Source: Leishmania martiniquensis
Taxonomy: Eukaryota > Euglenozoa > Kinetoplastea > Trypanosomatida > Trypanosomatidae
Reading direction: 5' to 3'
NCBI RefSeq assembly: GCF_017916325.1
Contig: NC_090161.1
Location: forward strand, 62,001 to 126,000
Length of the DNA: 64,000 bases
The translations under genes were made by a program, and so were the position numbers. The notes below the pieces were generated by a model that was given only the letters and a program-made list of their open reading frames with translations, searched no databases and was not told where the DNA came from. Below are positions 40,564-51,959 of the stretch, piece by piece (the stretch's first letter is position 1; every line of letters begins with the position of its first letter).

Positions 40564-41595
40564 CTTGCATGTCCAGGCAGCAGCAGCAGCAGCGGTCGTT
40601 CAGTTCGCGCCCAATAAACAGTCTTCGTCAACTCCCTGCGTGTAAGTGGGCTTGTCTGAGCGCGCTTCCTGTCTGCCTCGGATGCCCTTTTGTGGTGTCT
40701 CGCGCGCCCTTACGTTGGGAGGGAGGGAGGGGAAGGGAGAGGGTTATCCGCGTCGTCTCGCCATACGTGTGGGCGTCTGAGCGCTCGTGGAGCCCACTTC
40801 GCTATTTTGTTTTGCGTTTGCTCCACTAATCTCTGTGCCATCACCTCACCGAGCACGAGAGAGGGGAAAGAGAGACCGACGCGAGTAGACGGAGCCGGGG
40901 AGGGTTGAGGAGAAACAGGAAGGTGGAGGAGAAGAGGTGCGCGGCACGGAGAAAAGGGAGAGAGGGGTGGGTGGGGTAGGGGAAGCGGTGCACAAAAAGC
41001 GAAGACGCGCCGTGTGGTCCACCCAAAGTCACCCTGCATCTGCGCGGAGCGTCATCGAGAACGGCTCAGGGAGGAGGGGCAACGGAGGTGTGACTGCCAA
41101 AGACGAGTCTCCCCACGGCAGCCTCTTCCCGCCACGTTCTCGGTGGAGTCGCCCGTTGCGCACCCATTTGCCATCCCTCGCGGTCACCCTCCCCCCACCT
41201 TCTCTCGCTGTCTCTGCATTGGCGTTCCTGCCGCTGTCCCTCGCGCGCAGGTCGAGCGATCACGTGAGTTTCGCCGCTGTGTCTACTGGGTCCGCCTCCG
41301 CTTTCTCTTCAAGAACAAAAAAGGTCTGTAGCATGTGCAGGAGACGCGTACGTGCACGCGTGCAGGCGCCAACATCACCTCGGCGCCCGCCTACCCCTGA
41401 GCAGGTGCGCTACCACGCATTGTGTTTTCGGTGATACCACAGCTCACATGCGCACCCCTTTGCCCGCTGGGGACCCACAGCGTGGCGCTTTGCGCATCGG
41501 GAGCCGTGGGGTCGAACGGGCGCCTGCACCTTCGCATGGAAGTAGGCCTTGCAGTCCCCCTCCCCTCTGCCTGTCGAGGACTCGCTGAAAGGGTG
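40564..41595. other. intergenic region VPS52 to giant unknown gene
   Basis: No gene seen. It has a short CAG-type run just upstream of VPS52 (near 40577-40592), the VPS52 splice region, and the 3' UTR of the giant gene. Confidence 0.6.
40709..40742 (-). promoter_or_regulatory. predicted trans-splice acceptor, VPS52 mRNA
   Basis: Minus strand: TCTCCCTTCCCCTCCCTCCC tract (40740-40717) then the first AG at 40710-40709. Confidence 0.55.
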
Positions 41596-44500
41596 TTACC
41601 CAAGCCGTGACTGCATATAGTGTATCATCTGATCATCTACCTCGCTTGGCGACATCCTGCACGAGACGCCGAACACCGTTTCGATCTGCGCCGTGCACTG
41701 CTCCCAAAGAGCATCCAAAGCTGCTTGGATTGTAGCGCCTTGCACCTCAACGAGTATCCTCCCGAGCCGCACAGACGTTTTAGCGCCCGACATAATTTGC
41801 GTCAACTGGAGAGTGGCTGTTGCGTGCTCCAGTGGCCCAAGCAGTACTGCGTCGCTGCGCTGCGAGGAAGCAAGACGTGGGGAGCGGCATCGCTGCCCGC
41901 CACGAATGCACGCCGCCCGCTCAGCCGTCTGCACAATAACAACGCTGCTGTGGGCATCGACGACGGAGATATATTTGACGTCGTCGCGTTCGCACACGCG
42001 CCAGCCAAAGTAGCGTCGGAAGAACGCCACGCAAAACTCCTTCGCATGCCTATCCGGCCCGCTCTGCAGTGACATTTGCTGCACAGGACCGCCCGTACAC
42101 ACGAGCTCTCGGAGAACGCCTCGCATGTCGTCGGTGGCGCCTCTGACCTCACCGCCCTCCGAGGCAGTGATGGAGTGGGTGAGAAGGCGCTCCAGCACCG
42201 ACACCTCAGCGCTGAGAACCTGCGCCGGCGCCCACAGATGCGGCACCCACCGCTCACGTAAGAGCTGAACAGAACCCTCTGCAGGAGCTTTTCCCAGCGC
42301 ATCCGCCGCGCCCACACTGTACATGAGCTGCAGCCCGAACGTCTGGCTCAGCAGCAGTGTCACGCGACCGTCTGTGCAGTCCACGAGTGAGCTGAGGGAC
42401 GCTTCCATGCGCGCATGGGCTGCGTCTAGAACGGAGCGCAGCGCTCGCGGAGAGGCCTGCCCAGCGTGAGCCTCTGATGCGCAGGTAGCTGGCCCCGGCC
42501 CCGTCCCCGTCTGCAACTTGAGATAGGCTGTGGTGGTGGTAGTCGATGGCCATGGCGGCGCCAGAGACGGTGATGGCAAAGAGCTAGCTGTCCAGGTGTG
42601 CCACGCCGCACTCTTGCTTCTCGCAATGCCAAACCCGATGGTCTGCCTCGGCGCCTCCATCTGTGGATAGCGAGTCCACTGGTAGAGGAGAACATATAAA
42701 CTCCGCATCGCCTGCCTCCTTGAAGAGCGGTGACAGTACAGGTACAGCGAGCGTGGGGCGTCGCAGCAGGGGGCGGCCGGGGACGAGGATGAGGACGACG
42801 ACGGCGCCGTGGCCACCGAAAACCCGAAAATATGAAGGGGGAGCTCGAGGCAAGCAGCCCACACTTTTGAAAACCTCGCCTCCACACACTCGAGGTCGGC
42901 AGGCTTGCAGCCCAGCGTCTCGCAGAGAGACTGCACAATGCTGCTCGTTGGGGCCCCCTCACATGCGGCCTCGATCTCTTTCCAAACCCCCTCTGGTACA
43001 CAGGGCAGCGTGTCCGCCTGCACCACAAGACGGTGATACAGCTGCATCAAGCGCAGAGGGACACATTGCAGTGGCATCGGCTCCGCTACAAGTGTTACCG
43101 GTGTGCCACACGGCGCCTCGTGCGGGTGCTGCCGAGGCGGCCCCCACCCCTCTACTACAACGCTCTTCAGTCTGTTGTCGTAACGGTGGGTCACACGTGC
43201 CATACCGCGCTGCCGCGCGAGTGCCCTTTGAGCCGCCTTAATGAAACCACTAGGAGACGGAATGAGGGCCCTCGATAACACTTGCCCTGAGGCTGGCGAA
43301 GACAGTCCAGCCTTCTCCGAGGACGGCAGGGCGGCACAGTGCAGCATCCTCCACAAAACGCCGAAGCTGTCTGGGCCTTCCTCGCGATGCAACACCTCGC
43401 TCGCCACCAATTGCGCGTCGCTTTTCCGGTGGCGTGAGTGCACTGCGGCGTTTCCTCGCCGTTGCTTCATGGAGATCTTTGACCATCGCGGGCAAGAAGC
43501 GGAGTCCAACGACGCAGGTGCGCCACGCTGCAGCTCTGCCACGAAAACCTGAGTCCACTCCGCGCGATGGCTTTCGCTGTCAGCCGCGGATCTGTGGGCC
43601 CACTCGCACGACAGTATGCATTGCAGCGGCGAAGAACTGTTGTCGTTCGCCGTGGCGAGGGCCGAGACACTTTCCTGCAGATACAGCATCGCGTCCAAGG
43701 TCGCCCTTGCTTCAGGGCACGATGCGTCCATGACGCGGTACAGCAACAGCATCGGCCACCGTGCCGCGGCGTGCGCGCCATGTTTGCGCTCACTCTGGTC
43801 CACAGTGCAGAGACGCACAGAGGGCATGTTTGGCGCGACGGAGAGCCACAGCTCCGCCGCAGCACCCTGCTTACGCACAGACACTCTGCCCCCAAAGATC
43901 TCCGTCAGAAATTCCTGAGCGCTGAACGCGTTCTTTTGTGAGAAGACGGTGGTGAAGAGAAGCGCTTCGACCGCCTGCGTAAAGGTCGCACATCGAACAA
44001 GCACCCAGTGCTGGTCTGCCGCGTTGCCACCGTCCTCCTCCTTGCCCAACGCAGTCGATGAGGCAGCGTCGGTGTCGCCCTCTGCGAAAATATCGGGATG
44101 TGAGAGTATCAGGGCTCTTCGCATCGCACCATAAGCTGTTGAGAACCACCCCGCACTGGCAGGAAGCCGCGTCACCGAAACGGTGGCCAGGGGCGCCGAG
44201 CATCGGTCCGCGACGTCATACCCTTTCCCGGACGACGTGGAGGGAGGCGCGTTAACGGAGAGGCGTAGGTCATACTCGATGGCGTCACGCTCTGCAGAAG
44301 CCGATGAGGGCTTCTCGCCAGAGCCCCCCAGCGAAGCCGCTCCGCTGCAATGAGCCACCGGCGTCAGCGACACCTCCAGTCGGCTTTCACGAGACGACAG
44401 CCACCACGCCGTCGGAGGCCACGCGTGGAAAAAAGTGCTCCCCGCGGGCCTCGCTGAGGATAGGAGCCGAGACAGCTGCGCCGCATCACGGCAGTGTTCC

Positions 44501-47145
44501 TTAATCGCCCAGAAGAGAGCTCGCTGCGTTTCCTTGGCGGTACGACCGTTTGCTTGCACAGAAACCTCCCCCGCGTTGAAGGGAAAGACGAGCATAGGCC
44601 CTTCGCTGCGCCCCGCGCCTGCATGACCGACTATCCTCACCCCCTTGCCACGCGCTCTTGTGGAGTGGTCGCCTTCTAGCGTGCAACGGGAAAGGCGGCC
44701 CACCGGGTCGGACGCGCTGGACCCCATGCTGAGAAGAAGAAGCTGAAGCGTCTCCTTCAGCGTGCTGCGGGTGGAGAGGGACACCTTCTTGTACACCGGT
44801 CTTTTCGCCGCGTAGCGGAGCATTCGCCTGTAGCCGCCGACTGTGTTGGCATCCTCAAACACCACAGGAGAGGAGCTGGCACGGCGCCTTACCACGAGCT
44901 TGGCGGTGTCGGCCACCCACGTTGCGAAAATCATCCCCATCGCTGACATTGAGTCGCTGATCGAAAGCACCTCCACGGAAATGCGGGACGGCTGAGCAAG
45001 CGTGGCAGGGGTGGCACCATCGACGCAACTGCCGGTGTCGGCGTGCACAGGAGATGTGTTCACTCGATCGCTCCTGTCGCGTTTCGCTGCCGCAGCAGAT
45101 ACTGGCGGAGCTGCGGTGCAGAGTGGCGCTGCCCATGGCGTGTGCACCTGCGCAGCAGCAGCAACGTCTGGATAGCAATCACCACACATGACTTGAATAC
45201 TGGTGGGGTCCCGTGTCGTCGCGTAGGGGAGTGGCTTCGAGTGGGTGTCGCCGTCACTTACTGTGAGCTCTGCGTCGTACTCCAGCGACAACGCCGGGAT
45301 GGCGCGTACCTTCAACGAGACCCGAGGCAGCCCCCGAACACCATGCTCGTGCCGTAGCAGTTCTCGAAAGGCGGCGCATCGGCCTTCGGCTGTGCCGGAG
45401 CGAAGCAGACGCAGCTGAGGCCATAACGGCGGCAAAGAATAGCCACCCCCCGCGCCGCCCCGCCCCGCTGCAACACCCGCTCCGCGGAATTGCACTTCAA
45501 AGTCGTTGAGGGTCGCCCGCCCCGCAAACGAGCTCCAGCGCACACAGGCCGGGAGCCCCACATGTGGGGCATTCGACTCCGTCGCCAGCGCTCCGGATAG
45601 CACTTCTTCGCTAGCTGCTTCGCCAGCGCCTCGCGCGGCACCTATCCAGTCGTAGGCGATGGTCGGTGAAAGCATGGCCGCCGCGGTCAGGAGATGATTC
45701 GCCAAGTCCACTGGGCCACCCGCCCACTCGTTGGAGGTAGACAAGCGACCGTTGGCGGACATGCGCGAGAGGGCGGATAGCGTGTATAGTTCCCGTGGAT
45801 GCGCAGAACAGCTGCCCGGGTTCGTGTAGCGGCGGAGCACGCCATCCGCTGCTTTGTTGTCGACAACCTGAGCGAGCCCACGATATGTCCGAGACGACTG
45901 CAGGACGGCCGCCACACCGACTTCGCCACTCATCTCGACAGTGCAGATGGCGTGCAGCGTGCACGTGAGACAGAGATGAAACGCGACCGCCTTCGACCTA
46001 GGTGCATCTACATCAGCGTCGCACTGAAGCGACCAGCGTAGGCGCGCCCGTGACTCGCCCCACCACGGGCAGCGCCAATCGGCATTGTGTGACGCACCCC
46101 CGTGCCTCTCCGTTTGCACACCCAGGCAGCGCTGAGTCAGCTGCCTTTCGCAGAAGTCGCCGCCGGCGCATTGGACAAATCGGCAGGCCTCCTCCACAGT
46201 ATCGCGCGCGTGCCGAGCGCGCAGCCGCCGCAGCTGCACCTCCACCCGGTCCAAAGTTCTCCCGATTACATCCAGCAGCTCGCCCACCTCATCGCGCTCC
46301 GCCTCCATGCCGCGGCTGGCCGCGCCCTCGACAGGCACAAACCGCGGCTGCGTGTCCCATACATCGTACAAAGCAGCGGAGCACCGCCAACTCTGCCCCG
46401 ACTTCTCGGGCGCTATCGACGACACGTCAGAAACGCCGCCGCGGTCATGATGTGGCGACTTCGACTCCTCCTTCAACGCACTAGAAAGGGTGTCCTGCCG
46501 CAGTAACCGCACGCGCAGTGACAAGTCGAGCGCGTACAGCAGCTCCACGACCTGAGGCCGGGCGGTGCAGAGATGATGGACGATGAGCGTCTTCAGGGGC
46601 TTCTGCGTCACCTCGTGCATTCCCTGCGCGCTGTGGATGGCGCTGCGCCGCACACTCTCCGCCACCGCCTCGGCAGACGTGCCGCAGCACCCCTCCACGA
46701 GGACGACGCTGATCGGGTACTCCTCCACAGCGCAGCAAAGACTGCCGACGACATGTGGTCGTTTGATGGGCGCAATGTCGAGAGTGGTGGGCACCTCGTT
46801 GAAGTAAAAGTCGAAGAGCGCGGTGACGTCGGAGGGCGTGTTTCGCGCAGCCGAGACGGTAGCGAACGAAGTCGGAGAAGGAAGAAGGGGCGCGTTGGTG
46901 AGCCTCGCAGAGGCCGAAGGTGCCGTGCCACCGCCGACTGTGCTGCAGCGCCGCAAGCAGCCCACCGCGTCGGCCTTCAGACGCGACGGCGCGACGGCCC
47001 ACTCAGACAACCGCCGCACGCTCAGGGAAGGCCCTACCGTGCGCATACCGCCCGCCGCGCACGAGGCAAAGGCGTAATCGCGAATTGCCGCGACGTTTTC
47101 TCTGTGGTGCCGGAGGCTTACTTCCTCTCTTCGGCCGCGCGACAA
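41596..47145 (-). CDS. very large protein of unknown function, probably mitochondrial (about 1816-1849 aa)
   Basis: Not recognised. The frame is open for 1849 codons. Starting at the second Met (47046; codon 34), the N terminus reads MRTVGPSLSVRRLSEWAVAP, rich in Arg/Ser and lacking acids, which fits a mitochondrial targeting peptide; the first Met at 47145 gives a less typical N terminus. No catalytic motif or membrane span is evident. Several short alpha/beta-looking blocks recur, each a beta strand, a Thr/Ser and an Ala/Leu-rich helix (coding positions near 46660-46720, 44505-44580, 43940-44012 and 41690-41765). A Ser-rich linker lies near 42760-42800. It could be an RNA-binding scaffold, but this is a guess. 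Codon use and composition match the neighbours, and no frame break was seen. Confidence 0.82.
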   Translation of the reverse strand: MSRGRREEVSLRHHRENVAAIRDYAFASCAAGGMRTVGPSLSVRRLSEWAVAPSRLKADAVGCLRRCSTVGGGTAPSASARLTNAPLLPSPTSFATVSAARNTPSDVTALFDFYFNEVPTTLDIAPIKRPHVVGSLCCAVEEYPISVVLVEGCCGTSAEAVAESVRRSAIHSAQGMHEVTQKPLKTLIVHHLCTARPQVVELLYALDLSLRVRLLRQDTLSSALKEESKSPHHDRGGVSDVSSIAPEKSGQSWRCSAALYDVWDTQPRFVPVEGAASRGMEAERDEVGELLDVIGRTLDRVEVQLRRLRARHARDTVEEACRFVQCAGGDFCERQLTQRCLGVQTERHGGASHNADWRCPWWGESRARLRWSLQCDADVDAPRSKAVAFHLCLTCTLHAICTVEMSGEVGVAAVLQSSRTYRGLAQVVDNKAADGVLRRYTNPGSCSAHPRELYTLSALSRMSANGRLSTSNEWAGGPVDLANHLLTAAAMLSPTIAYDWIGAARGAGEAASEEVLSGALATESNAPHVGLPACVRWSSFAGRATLNDFEVQFRGAGVAAGRGGAGGGYSLPPLWPQLRLLRSGTAEGRCAAFRELLRHEHGVRGLPRVSLKVRAIPALSLEYDAELTVSDGDTHSKPLPYATTRDPTSIQVMCGDCYPDVAAAAQVHTPWAAPLCTAAPPVSAAAAKRDRSDRVNTSPVHADTGSCVDGATPATLAQPSRISVEVLSISDSMSAMGMIFATWVADTAKLVVRRRASSSPVVFEDANTVGGYRRMLRYAAKRPVYKKVSLSTRSTLKETLQLLLLSMGSSASDPVGRLSRCTLEGDHSTRARGKGVRIVGHAGAGRSEGPMLVFPFNAGEVSVQANGRTAKETQRALFWAIKEHCRDAAQLSRLLSSARPAGSTFFHAWPPTAWWLSSRESRLEVSLTPVAHCSGAASLGGSGEKPSSASAERDAIEYDLRLSVNAPPSTSSGKGYDVADRCSAPLATVSVTRLPASAGWFSTAYGAMRRALILSHPDIFAEGDTDAASSTALGKEEDGGNAADQHWVLVRCATFTQAVEALLFTTVFSQKNAFSAQEFLTEIFGGRVSVRKQGAAAELWLSVAPNMPSVRLCTVDQSERKHGAHAAARWPMLLLYRVMDASCPEARATLDAMLYLQESVSALATANDNSSSPLQCILSCEWAHRSAADSESHRAEWTQVFVAELQRGAPASLDSASCPRWSKISMKQRRGNAAVHSRHRKSDAQLVASEVLHREEGPDSFGVLWRMLHCAALPSSEKAGLSSPASGQVLSRALIPSPSGFIKAAQRALARQRGMARVTHRYDNRLKSVVVEGWGPPRQHPHEAPCGTPVTLVAEPMPLQCVPLRLMQLYHRLVVQADTLPCVPEGVWKEIEAACEGAPTSSIVQSLCETLGCKPADLECVEARFSKVWAACLELPLHIFGFSVATAPSSSSSSSPAAPCCDAPRSLYLYCHRSSRRQAMRSLYVLLYQWTRYPQMEAPRQTIGFGIARSKSAAWHTWTASSLPSPSLAPPWPSTTTTTAYLKLQTGTGPGPATCASEAHAGQASPRALRSVLDAAHARMEASLSSLVDCTDGRVTLLLSQTFGLQLMYSVGAADALGKAPAEGSVQLLRERWVPHLWAPAQVLSAEVSVLERLLTHSITASEGGEVRGATDDMRGVLRELVCTGGPVQQMSLQSGPDRHAKEFCVAFFRRYFGWRVCERDDVKYISVVDAHSSVVIVQTAERAACIRGGQRCRSPRLASSQRSDAVLLGPLEHATATLQLTQIMSGAKTSVRLGRILVEVQGATIQAALDALWEQCTAQIETVFGVSCRMSPSEVDDQMIHYMQSRLG

Positions 47146-47995
47146 GGTTCACATGTGGGTCGGTGCGATCCACAGCACACCTGCGAAGAGACGATGCGAG
47201 AGCAAAGGAGGAAGCGGGAAAAGGGCGATGATGCCGCGTAGGCCCCATCCAAGGCGATATCACCGAGAGACCAACGAAAGAGAGGGGGGAGCGGCAGAAT
47301 TCAACGAAAAAGGGGTGAGAAGGGGGTTGAAAGGGGCTTGCCAGTTTATCACCCCGCTCGAGAACGCTCGGTGTGCCGAGACGTCGACGGGCCAGCCGCG
47401 AGCAAGGCACCTCACGGCACAGACGCGCCTGTGGAAGCAGCCATGCGGAGCGAAGGCCCTTTTTTTGCGGGGAGATGTCCTCCTTTGCTGCCCACACATG
47501 CCACGTGGTGGAAGTGGGACAGACGCGCTTTGGCGTGCATGCGGGATAGTTGGGCGAGCCGCCTCTGACCGTCTCTACATGCGTACATACCGGGGCAAGT
47601 CGGAGGAGACCCGAGTGTAGTCGGCAACAATGCGGCACACGGGCGCGCGCATAGACTGCCGATGGCCGGCGATAAGTTATTCGAGCAAAAATCAATCGGT
47701 GCGCTGAGCGTAGACGAGAGTGACTGTGTTTGGATGTGTCATCGCCGCCGCTTCAGAGCTGAGCAATGCGCACAGAGCGGCACGAGGAGGCGGGCCGGTA
47801 CTTTACATGAGTAAAAAAAAGAGGTGACGAAGAGAACTCACCCGCGCAGCCGCCACAAGTGTGCGCACCATAAGGGGGGCCCACCGAATGGAGCACCGCA
47901 GGGAGGCCGGGTCACGAGTGGCGCGCGGACGTGCTTGGAAAGTTGAGGCCTAAACGTACACGAAAAAGACACCGAGACCGCGCACACGCCGTGCG
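47047..47995. other. intergenic region (left end overlaps the alternative N terminus)
   Basis: Apart from the possible 33-codon extension up to 47145, no gene is seen. Purine-rich plus-strand patches at 47211-47226 and 47281-47335 may serve as the splice region of the giant gene. Confidence 0.5.
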
Positions 47996-50557
47996 TTAGG
48001 CGGGAGCCGCACCTGCAGCCGTAGTCTGCTCTTCCCCTGGCAAGCACAGGTGCATATAGGGCAACTCGTACACGTCGCGGCTCGTCAGCGCGGAGAGGAG
48101 GCCGCTTCCATCGCTGCGCAGTGCAGCATCCCAGTCCATTGCTGCCTCTTCATAACGCTTCAGCTCCTTCAGCGTGAGTGCGCGGTTCACAAGCGCGTTC
48201 CAAGCCGCGGGCCCTGCCACAGTCGACGTCTTGCCTGAAAGAGGTGCTGTCAGTAATGCGCCCGAAGTGCACCCCAGAACTACGTTGTAGTCACTAAGGG
48301 CATCCGCGTAGTTGCCAAGCTGCTGATATACTTTCGCACGCTCATGATAGTACACAGGTGGCGGGCCCTCTGCCTTAGAACGAGGCCGCTCGCCCAGTTG
48401 CTCAGGTGCCGTGGCCGTAGCGGCAGCACCCTCATCGCTGTGGGCGGTGATAGCAGCAGTGAAAGCCGCGAGGGCCTCACCAAGTTGCCCCGCTATTGCA
48501 AGCAACACACCATACGCATACGCAAAAGGCGGCGTTCGCCTGAGCGACGGGTTCAGACGCAGGGCCTCCGTGATGCTGCTGAGGGCGTCACCGTGTGCAC
48601 CGAGTGCGTGATAAATGCGGCCTTTGAAGTAGTACGCATCAGCCACCTCGGCACCACCTAGAACGGCCTGCTCACCCCTGCTGTACGCCCCAATGCACTC
48701 TTCCACGTCCACCAGCGCCTCCGCATAGCGGGCGACAGAGAAGAGAATGAGCGCGCGGTTGTAGAGGAAGGCCGGCACCGCTCGCCTACAGGCCCGCGGG
48801 CCGGTGGCAGAGGTTGGGGGCGCCGCACTTTGGCACGCTTCCATCGCGCCTGCCGCGTAGGAGAGCGCCACATCCAGTCGCCCCAGTCGCCGTAAAATTA
48901 AGGCGCGCAAATGCTCCACCTCTCCAGGCCCTACACTGTGGCACCCACTCGCGGGGCCGCCGTCGGGCGGAGCTGCTGCTTCGCCCTTTCCCTGCCCTGC
49001 CGACGACGCGGCAGTGGGCGCTTCTGCGTCGTCCCCCGCTTGAGGGTCGGGGGTGCCGCGAAAAGGGTCTGCAGGCGGCAACAGTGCGCTTGTATTCGCT
49101 TTACATGACTCGCCTGCGCTGAAGGGCCTGGCATCCAGCGTCTGCAGGGCTCCAACGTAGTCTCCCAGCTCCACCTGCGACACTGCCAGTCGGAAGGCGC
49201 AGACGTCCCTCTGCGCGTCATGGCGGCTCTGGTGCATGGCGCGCCGGCTAGCCTCGCGGAAATGACGAGCAGCGAGGTCGTTATAGCCGTAATCGCTGTA
49301 CACAAGCCCAAGGTGTGTGAGTATCAGCATCTCCACATCCGCCACGCACACAGGCTGCGCGCTACTGTGCGACATCGGCTCCTTGCCGCCGCCGCTGTGG
49401 TGGGAGTCAGCAGTCTCCCTCAGCACTTCCATCGTCTTTTGCAGCGCACGAAGCGCAGCGTCTCGATCACCCAACTCGTGCCGCACAATCCCCAATAACA
49501 AACCAGCGTACAGCCGGGTCGATACCTCTCGGGTCTGGAGCAGCGCCTCCGCCTCAAGAGAGGTGGCCGCTGCGTGGATATGTTTGTCACAGAAGATGTG
49601 AGTCAGTGCGATGGCAACGCACGCCCGTGCGTCGATCTTCTCAGGCGTCGCTGCCGCTGCCGTGCTTCTGGTCGCCTCCATCGCAATAGATGCTTGCAAG
49701 TCCGCGATGGCAAGCGCGCCCATGCTAAGCTGCAGCTCGATGCACCCACGGTAAAAGCGAAGGCGAGCCTCCTCTTGGCCTCGTAGAACCGCTTCGCTCA
49801 TGCTGGGAAGGGCGTCGGCGTAACGGTTGCTACGCACAAGTGCTAGGCTGAGGTGCATGGGGTACTCCAGGGGTTGCGCGTCCAACTCGGTCGCCCGCTT
49901 CAGGTACTCGACGGCCATTGGAAGAGAGGTACCCTCAAAGTAGTGGACAAGCCCCACGTCGTGCAGCACGGCAGCGGGCGCCTCCCCTCCTGCTTCGATA
50001 GACTTGTGAAGCAGCACTTTTGCCTTCTTGTACTCGCGACTCATGAGGCAGCTGTGGCCGTAGAGAGCGTACACCTTCGGCCGCGTCGCCTCGTTGACGA
50101 GAGACCACATCGGCTCTTGCAGGGCCTGCTGAAGACACCACTGTGCGAGGCTCACGCAGCCTTGCTTCATGTGCACGCGACTAAGCTCGTAGTACCACAT
50201 TCCATTATCCGGCTCCCACCGTAGCGCGCTCCGCAGGTCGCTCACGGCATCCGAGTACCGGCGCATGCGGTAGCACACGGATGCGCGTCCCCCGTAGAGA
50301 GACGCGAGGCGACGTGGATCGCTACTGCCTTTCTCCACTTCAATGGCGAGTGCCATGTCGGCGAAGGCCGACCCCAGGCGACCGAGGCGAGAGGCCAATG
50401 TGGAGCGTAGTATGAGTGCGTTCACATACGTCGGATCCTGCTGGATCGCAGCTTGTAGGAGTTCGGCCGCCTTGTCCGGCGCAAACGTGCTCTCCGTGAG
50501 GCATATCCTGGCCGCCTCCACAAGGCCCTTTGTCGTGCGTGCAGCCTTCACGGGCAT
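47996..50557 (-). CDS. tetratricopeptide repeat (TPR) protein
   Basis: 853 aa from the Met at 50557. TPR units run along nearly the whole length: near residues 20-100 (AAIQQDPTYVNALILRS, SLYGGRASVCYRMRRYSDAV), at 150-280, and a dense set in the last 250 (LYNRALILFSVARYAEAL, YYFKGRIYHALGAHGDAL, YYHERAKVYQQLGNYADAL). Linkers around 510-590 are Ala/Pro/Gly-rich. TPR arrays are protein-interaction scaffolds; no enzymatic domain or membrane span is seen, so the specific role is unknown. The frame is open 77 codons upstream, but that part is not TPR-like and is Cys/Ser-rich, so the shorter start is preferred. Confidence 0.85.
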   Translation of the reverse strand: MPVKAARTTKGLVEAARICLTESTFAPDKAAELLQAAIQQDPTYVNALILRSTLASRLGRLGSAFADMALAIEVEKGSSDPRRLASLYGGRASVCYRMRRYSDAVSDLRSALRWEPDNGMWYYELSRVHMKQGCVSLAQWCLQQALQEPMWSLVNEATRPKVYALYGHSCLMSREYKKAKVLLHKSIEAGGEAPAAVLHDVGLVHYFEGTSLPMAVEYLKRATELDAQPLEYPMHLSLALVRSNRYADALPSMSEAVLRGQEEARLRFYRGCIELQLSMGALAIADLQASIAMEATRSTAAAATPEKIDARACVAIALTHIFCDKHIHAAATSLEAEALLQTREVSTRLYAGLLLGIVRHELGDRDAALRALQKTMEVLRETADSHHSGGGKEPMSHSSAQPVCVADVEMLILTHLGLVYSDYGYNDLAARHFREASRRAMHQSRHDAQRDVCAFRLAVSQVELGDYVGALQTLDARPFSAGESCKANTSALLPPADPFRGTPDPQAGDDAEAPTAASSAGQGKGEAAAPPDGGPASGCHSVGPGEVEHLRALILRRLGRLDVALSYAAGAMEACQSAAPPTSATGPRACRRAVPAFLYNRALILFSVARYAEALVDVEECIGAYSRGEQAVLGGAEVADAYYFKGRIYHALGAHGDALSSITEALRLNPSLRRTPPFAYAYGVLLAIAGQLGEALAAFTAAITAHSDEGAAATATAPEQLGERPRSKAEGPPPVYYHERAKVYQQLGNYADALSDYNVVLGCTSGALLTAPLSGKTSTVAGPAAWNALVNRALTLKELKRYEEAAMDWDAALRSDGSGLLSALTSRDVYELPYMHLCLPGEEQTTAAGAAPA

Positions 50558-51959
50558 GCGGCGAAGCTGCGCCTCAGTGCCACAAAAAGAGGCGTGCGTG
50601 TGGACGTGGTCCGTTATAAAGCATACGGCTGCTGAGGTACACCGCACACACAGACACGCCTGCACGGACGCACAGCCGCGTGTCTCTCCGTTTTCCGATG
50701 GGGGGGTAAGTGCAAGGGGTGCTTCGTTGTGGGCGAACGCTGACAAAGGTGCATGCAGAGGAGACGCAGAGAGGGACACGATTGGCACGACAACCTAACG
50801 AGAGGCGCTCACTGGTGCCCTTCCTGCCGTTTATGTAAATCAGAAGCAGAGGAACATGGAAGGGAGCAAGACGGGCCAGAGAGGCATGGGAAGGGAGGAG
50901 AGGGCCGCTGCGATTGGCAGAGCGAACAGCGGTTGTCGCAGAGGTAGCCTTCGCCCGTTGAAATGCAGCGTTCCGTAACTGACCGTCTCCTGCACATTTT
51001 ACGGCTTGCGTGCACTGGCGTACACAATGAGACGCAGAGGCAAGCCCCAGGTGGACGCGACACGCATCCTTTGGTGCCTGCACGAGACCGGCGTGGCTCG
51101 ACCTCGGGCACACCCACGAGGGTCACACACACGATCGCGCAACGGAATTGCGAGGAAAACGCTTGCCGAAGTGCGGGGAGTAGAGGAAGGGGCGGGCCCA
51201 TATCTTCCCCCCTCCCACGCGTTCGCGGGCGGATGGCTCAGCCACCACCGGTCCACCTCATTCGCCGTTCACTACCACTCTCTGTCTCGTTAACGTTTCG
51301 CTGGAATACTCGGAGGCCTTCGACAGAAAGGTGGAAGATGCAAAGAGGTGCACGATGCAGCTATACAACCAAAGAAAAAATGGAAAAGAGATGGGAGAGG
51401 GGTTCGACGACGCAGATGTGTGCGCGATGTCCATTCACTCGCTGACTGCAGAGCGGAAGAGAGACATACATGTATGCGCCATGCGCCACAGCGGCGGTGA
51501 GAAGCGAAAAAAAAAAGGCACGGTGAGCCGCCAGCGAAAGCGAGACATCTGCAGGCCGCGTGAGACACCCGCGCGGCAGACGATGCCGACGAGTACGACA
51601 AAAAGGGGGTCGTGCCAGTGACGAGATTGCGGTACGAACAGGGATCCATTCGGCAACCAACAATAGAAACAGTGAGCGAAAGAGAGAAGACGCGCACAGG
51701 GGAGAGGGGAGGAGAAGGGCGAAGGGTGTGGTAGAGCGCGCGCGCGAACCGCACGCGGCCCCTCTAACATCATTAAAGCCTCATCGGTCGAGTTGTACAC
51801 CTCCAATAGACACAATTCGGCATGCCTTCCCCTCGAAGGCACGGCACACCGAAAAAAAGACCTAGAAAAATACCCTAACAGACGAGCAGAGCAGAAATAG
51901 TGCCGATAGGACAAACACTTTGTGCGCTCAGCTGTGCTCTCCTGGACAGGTAAACTGTC

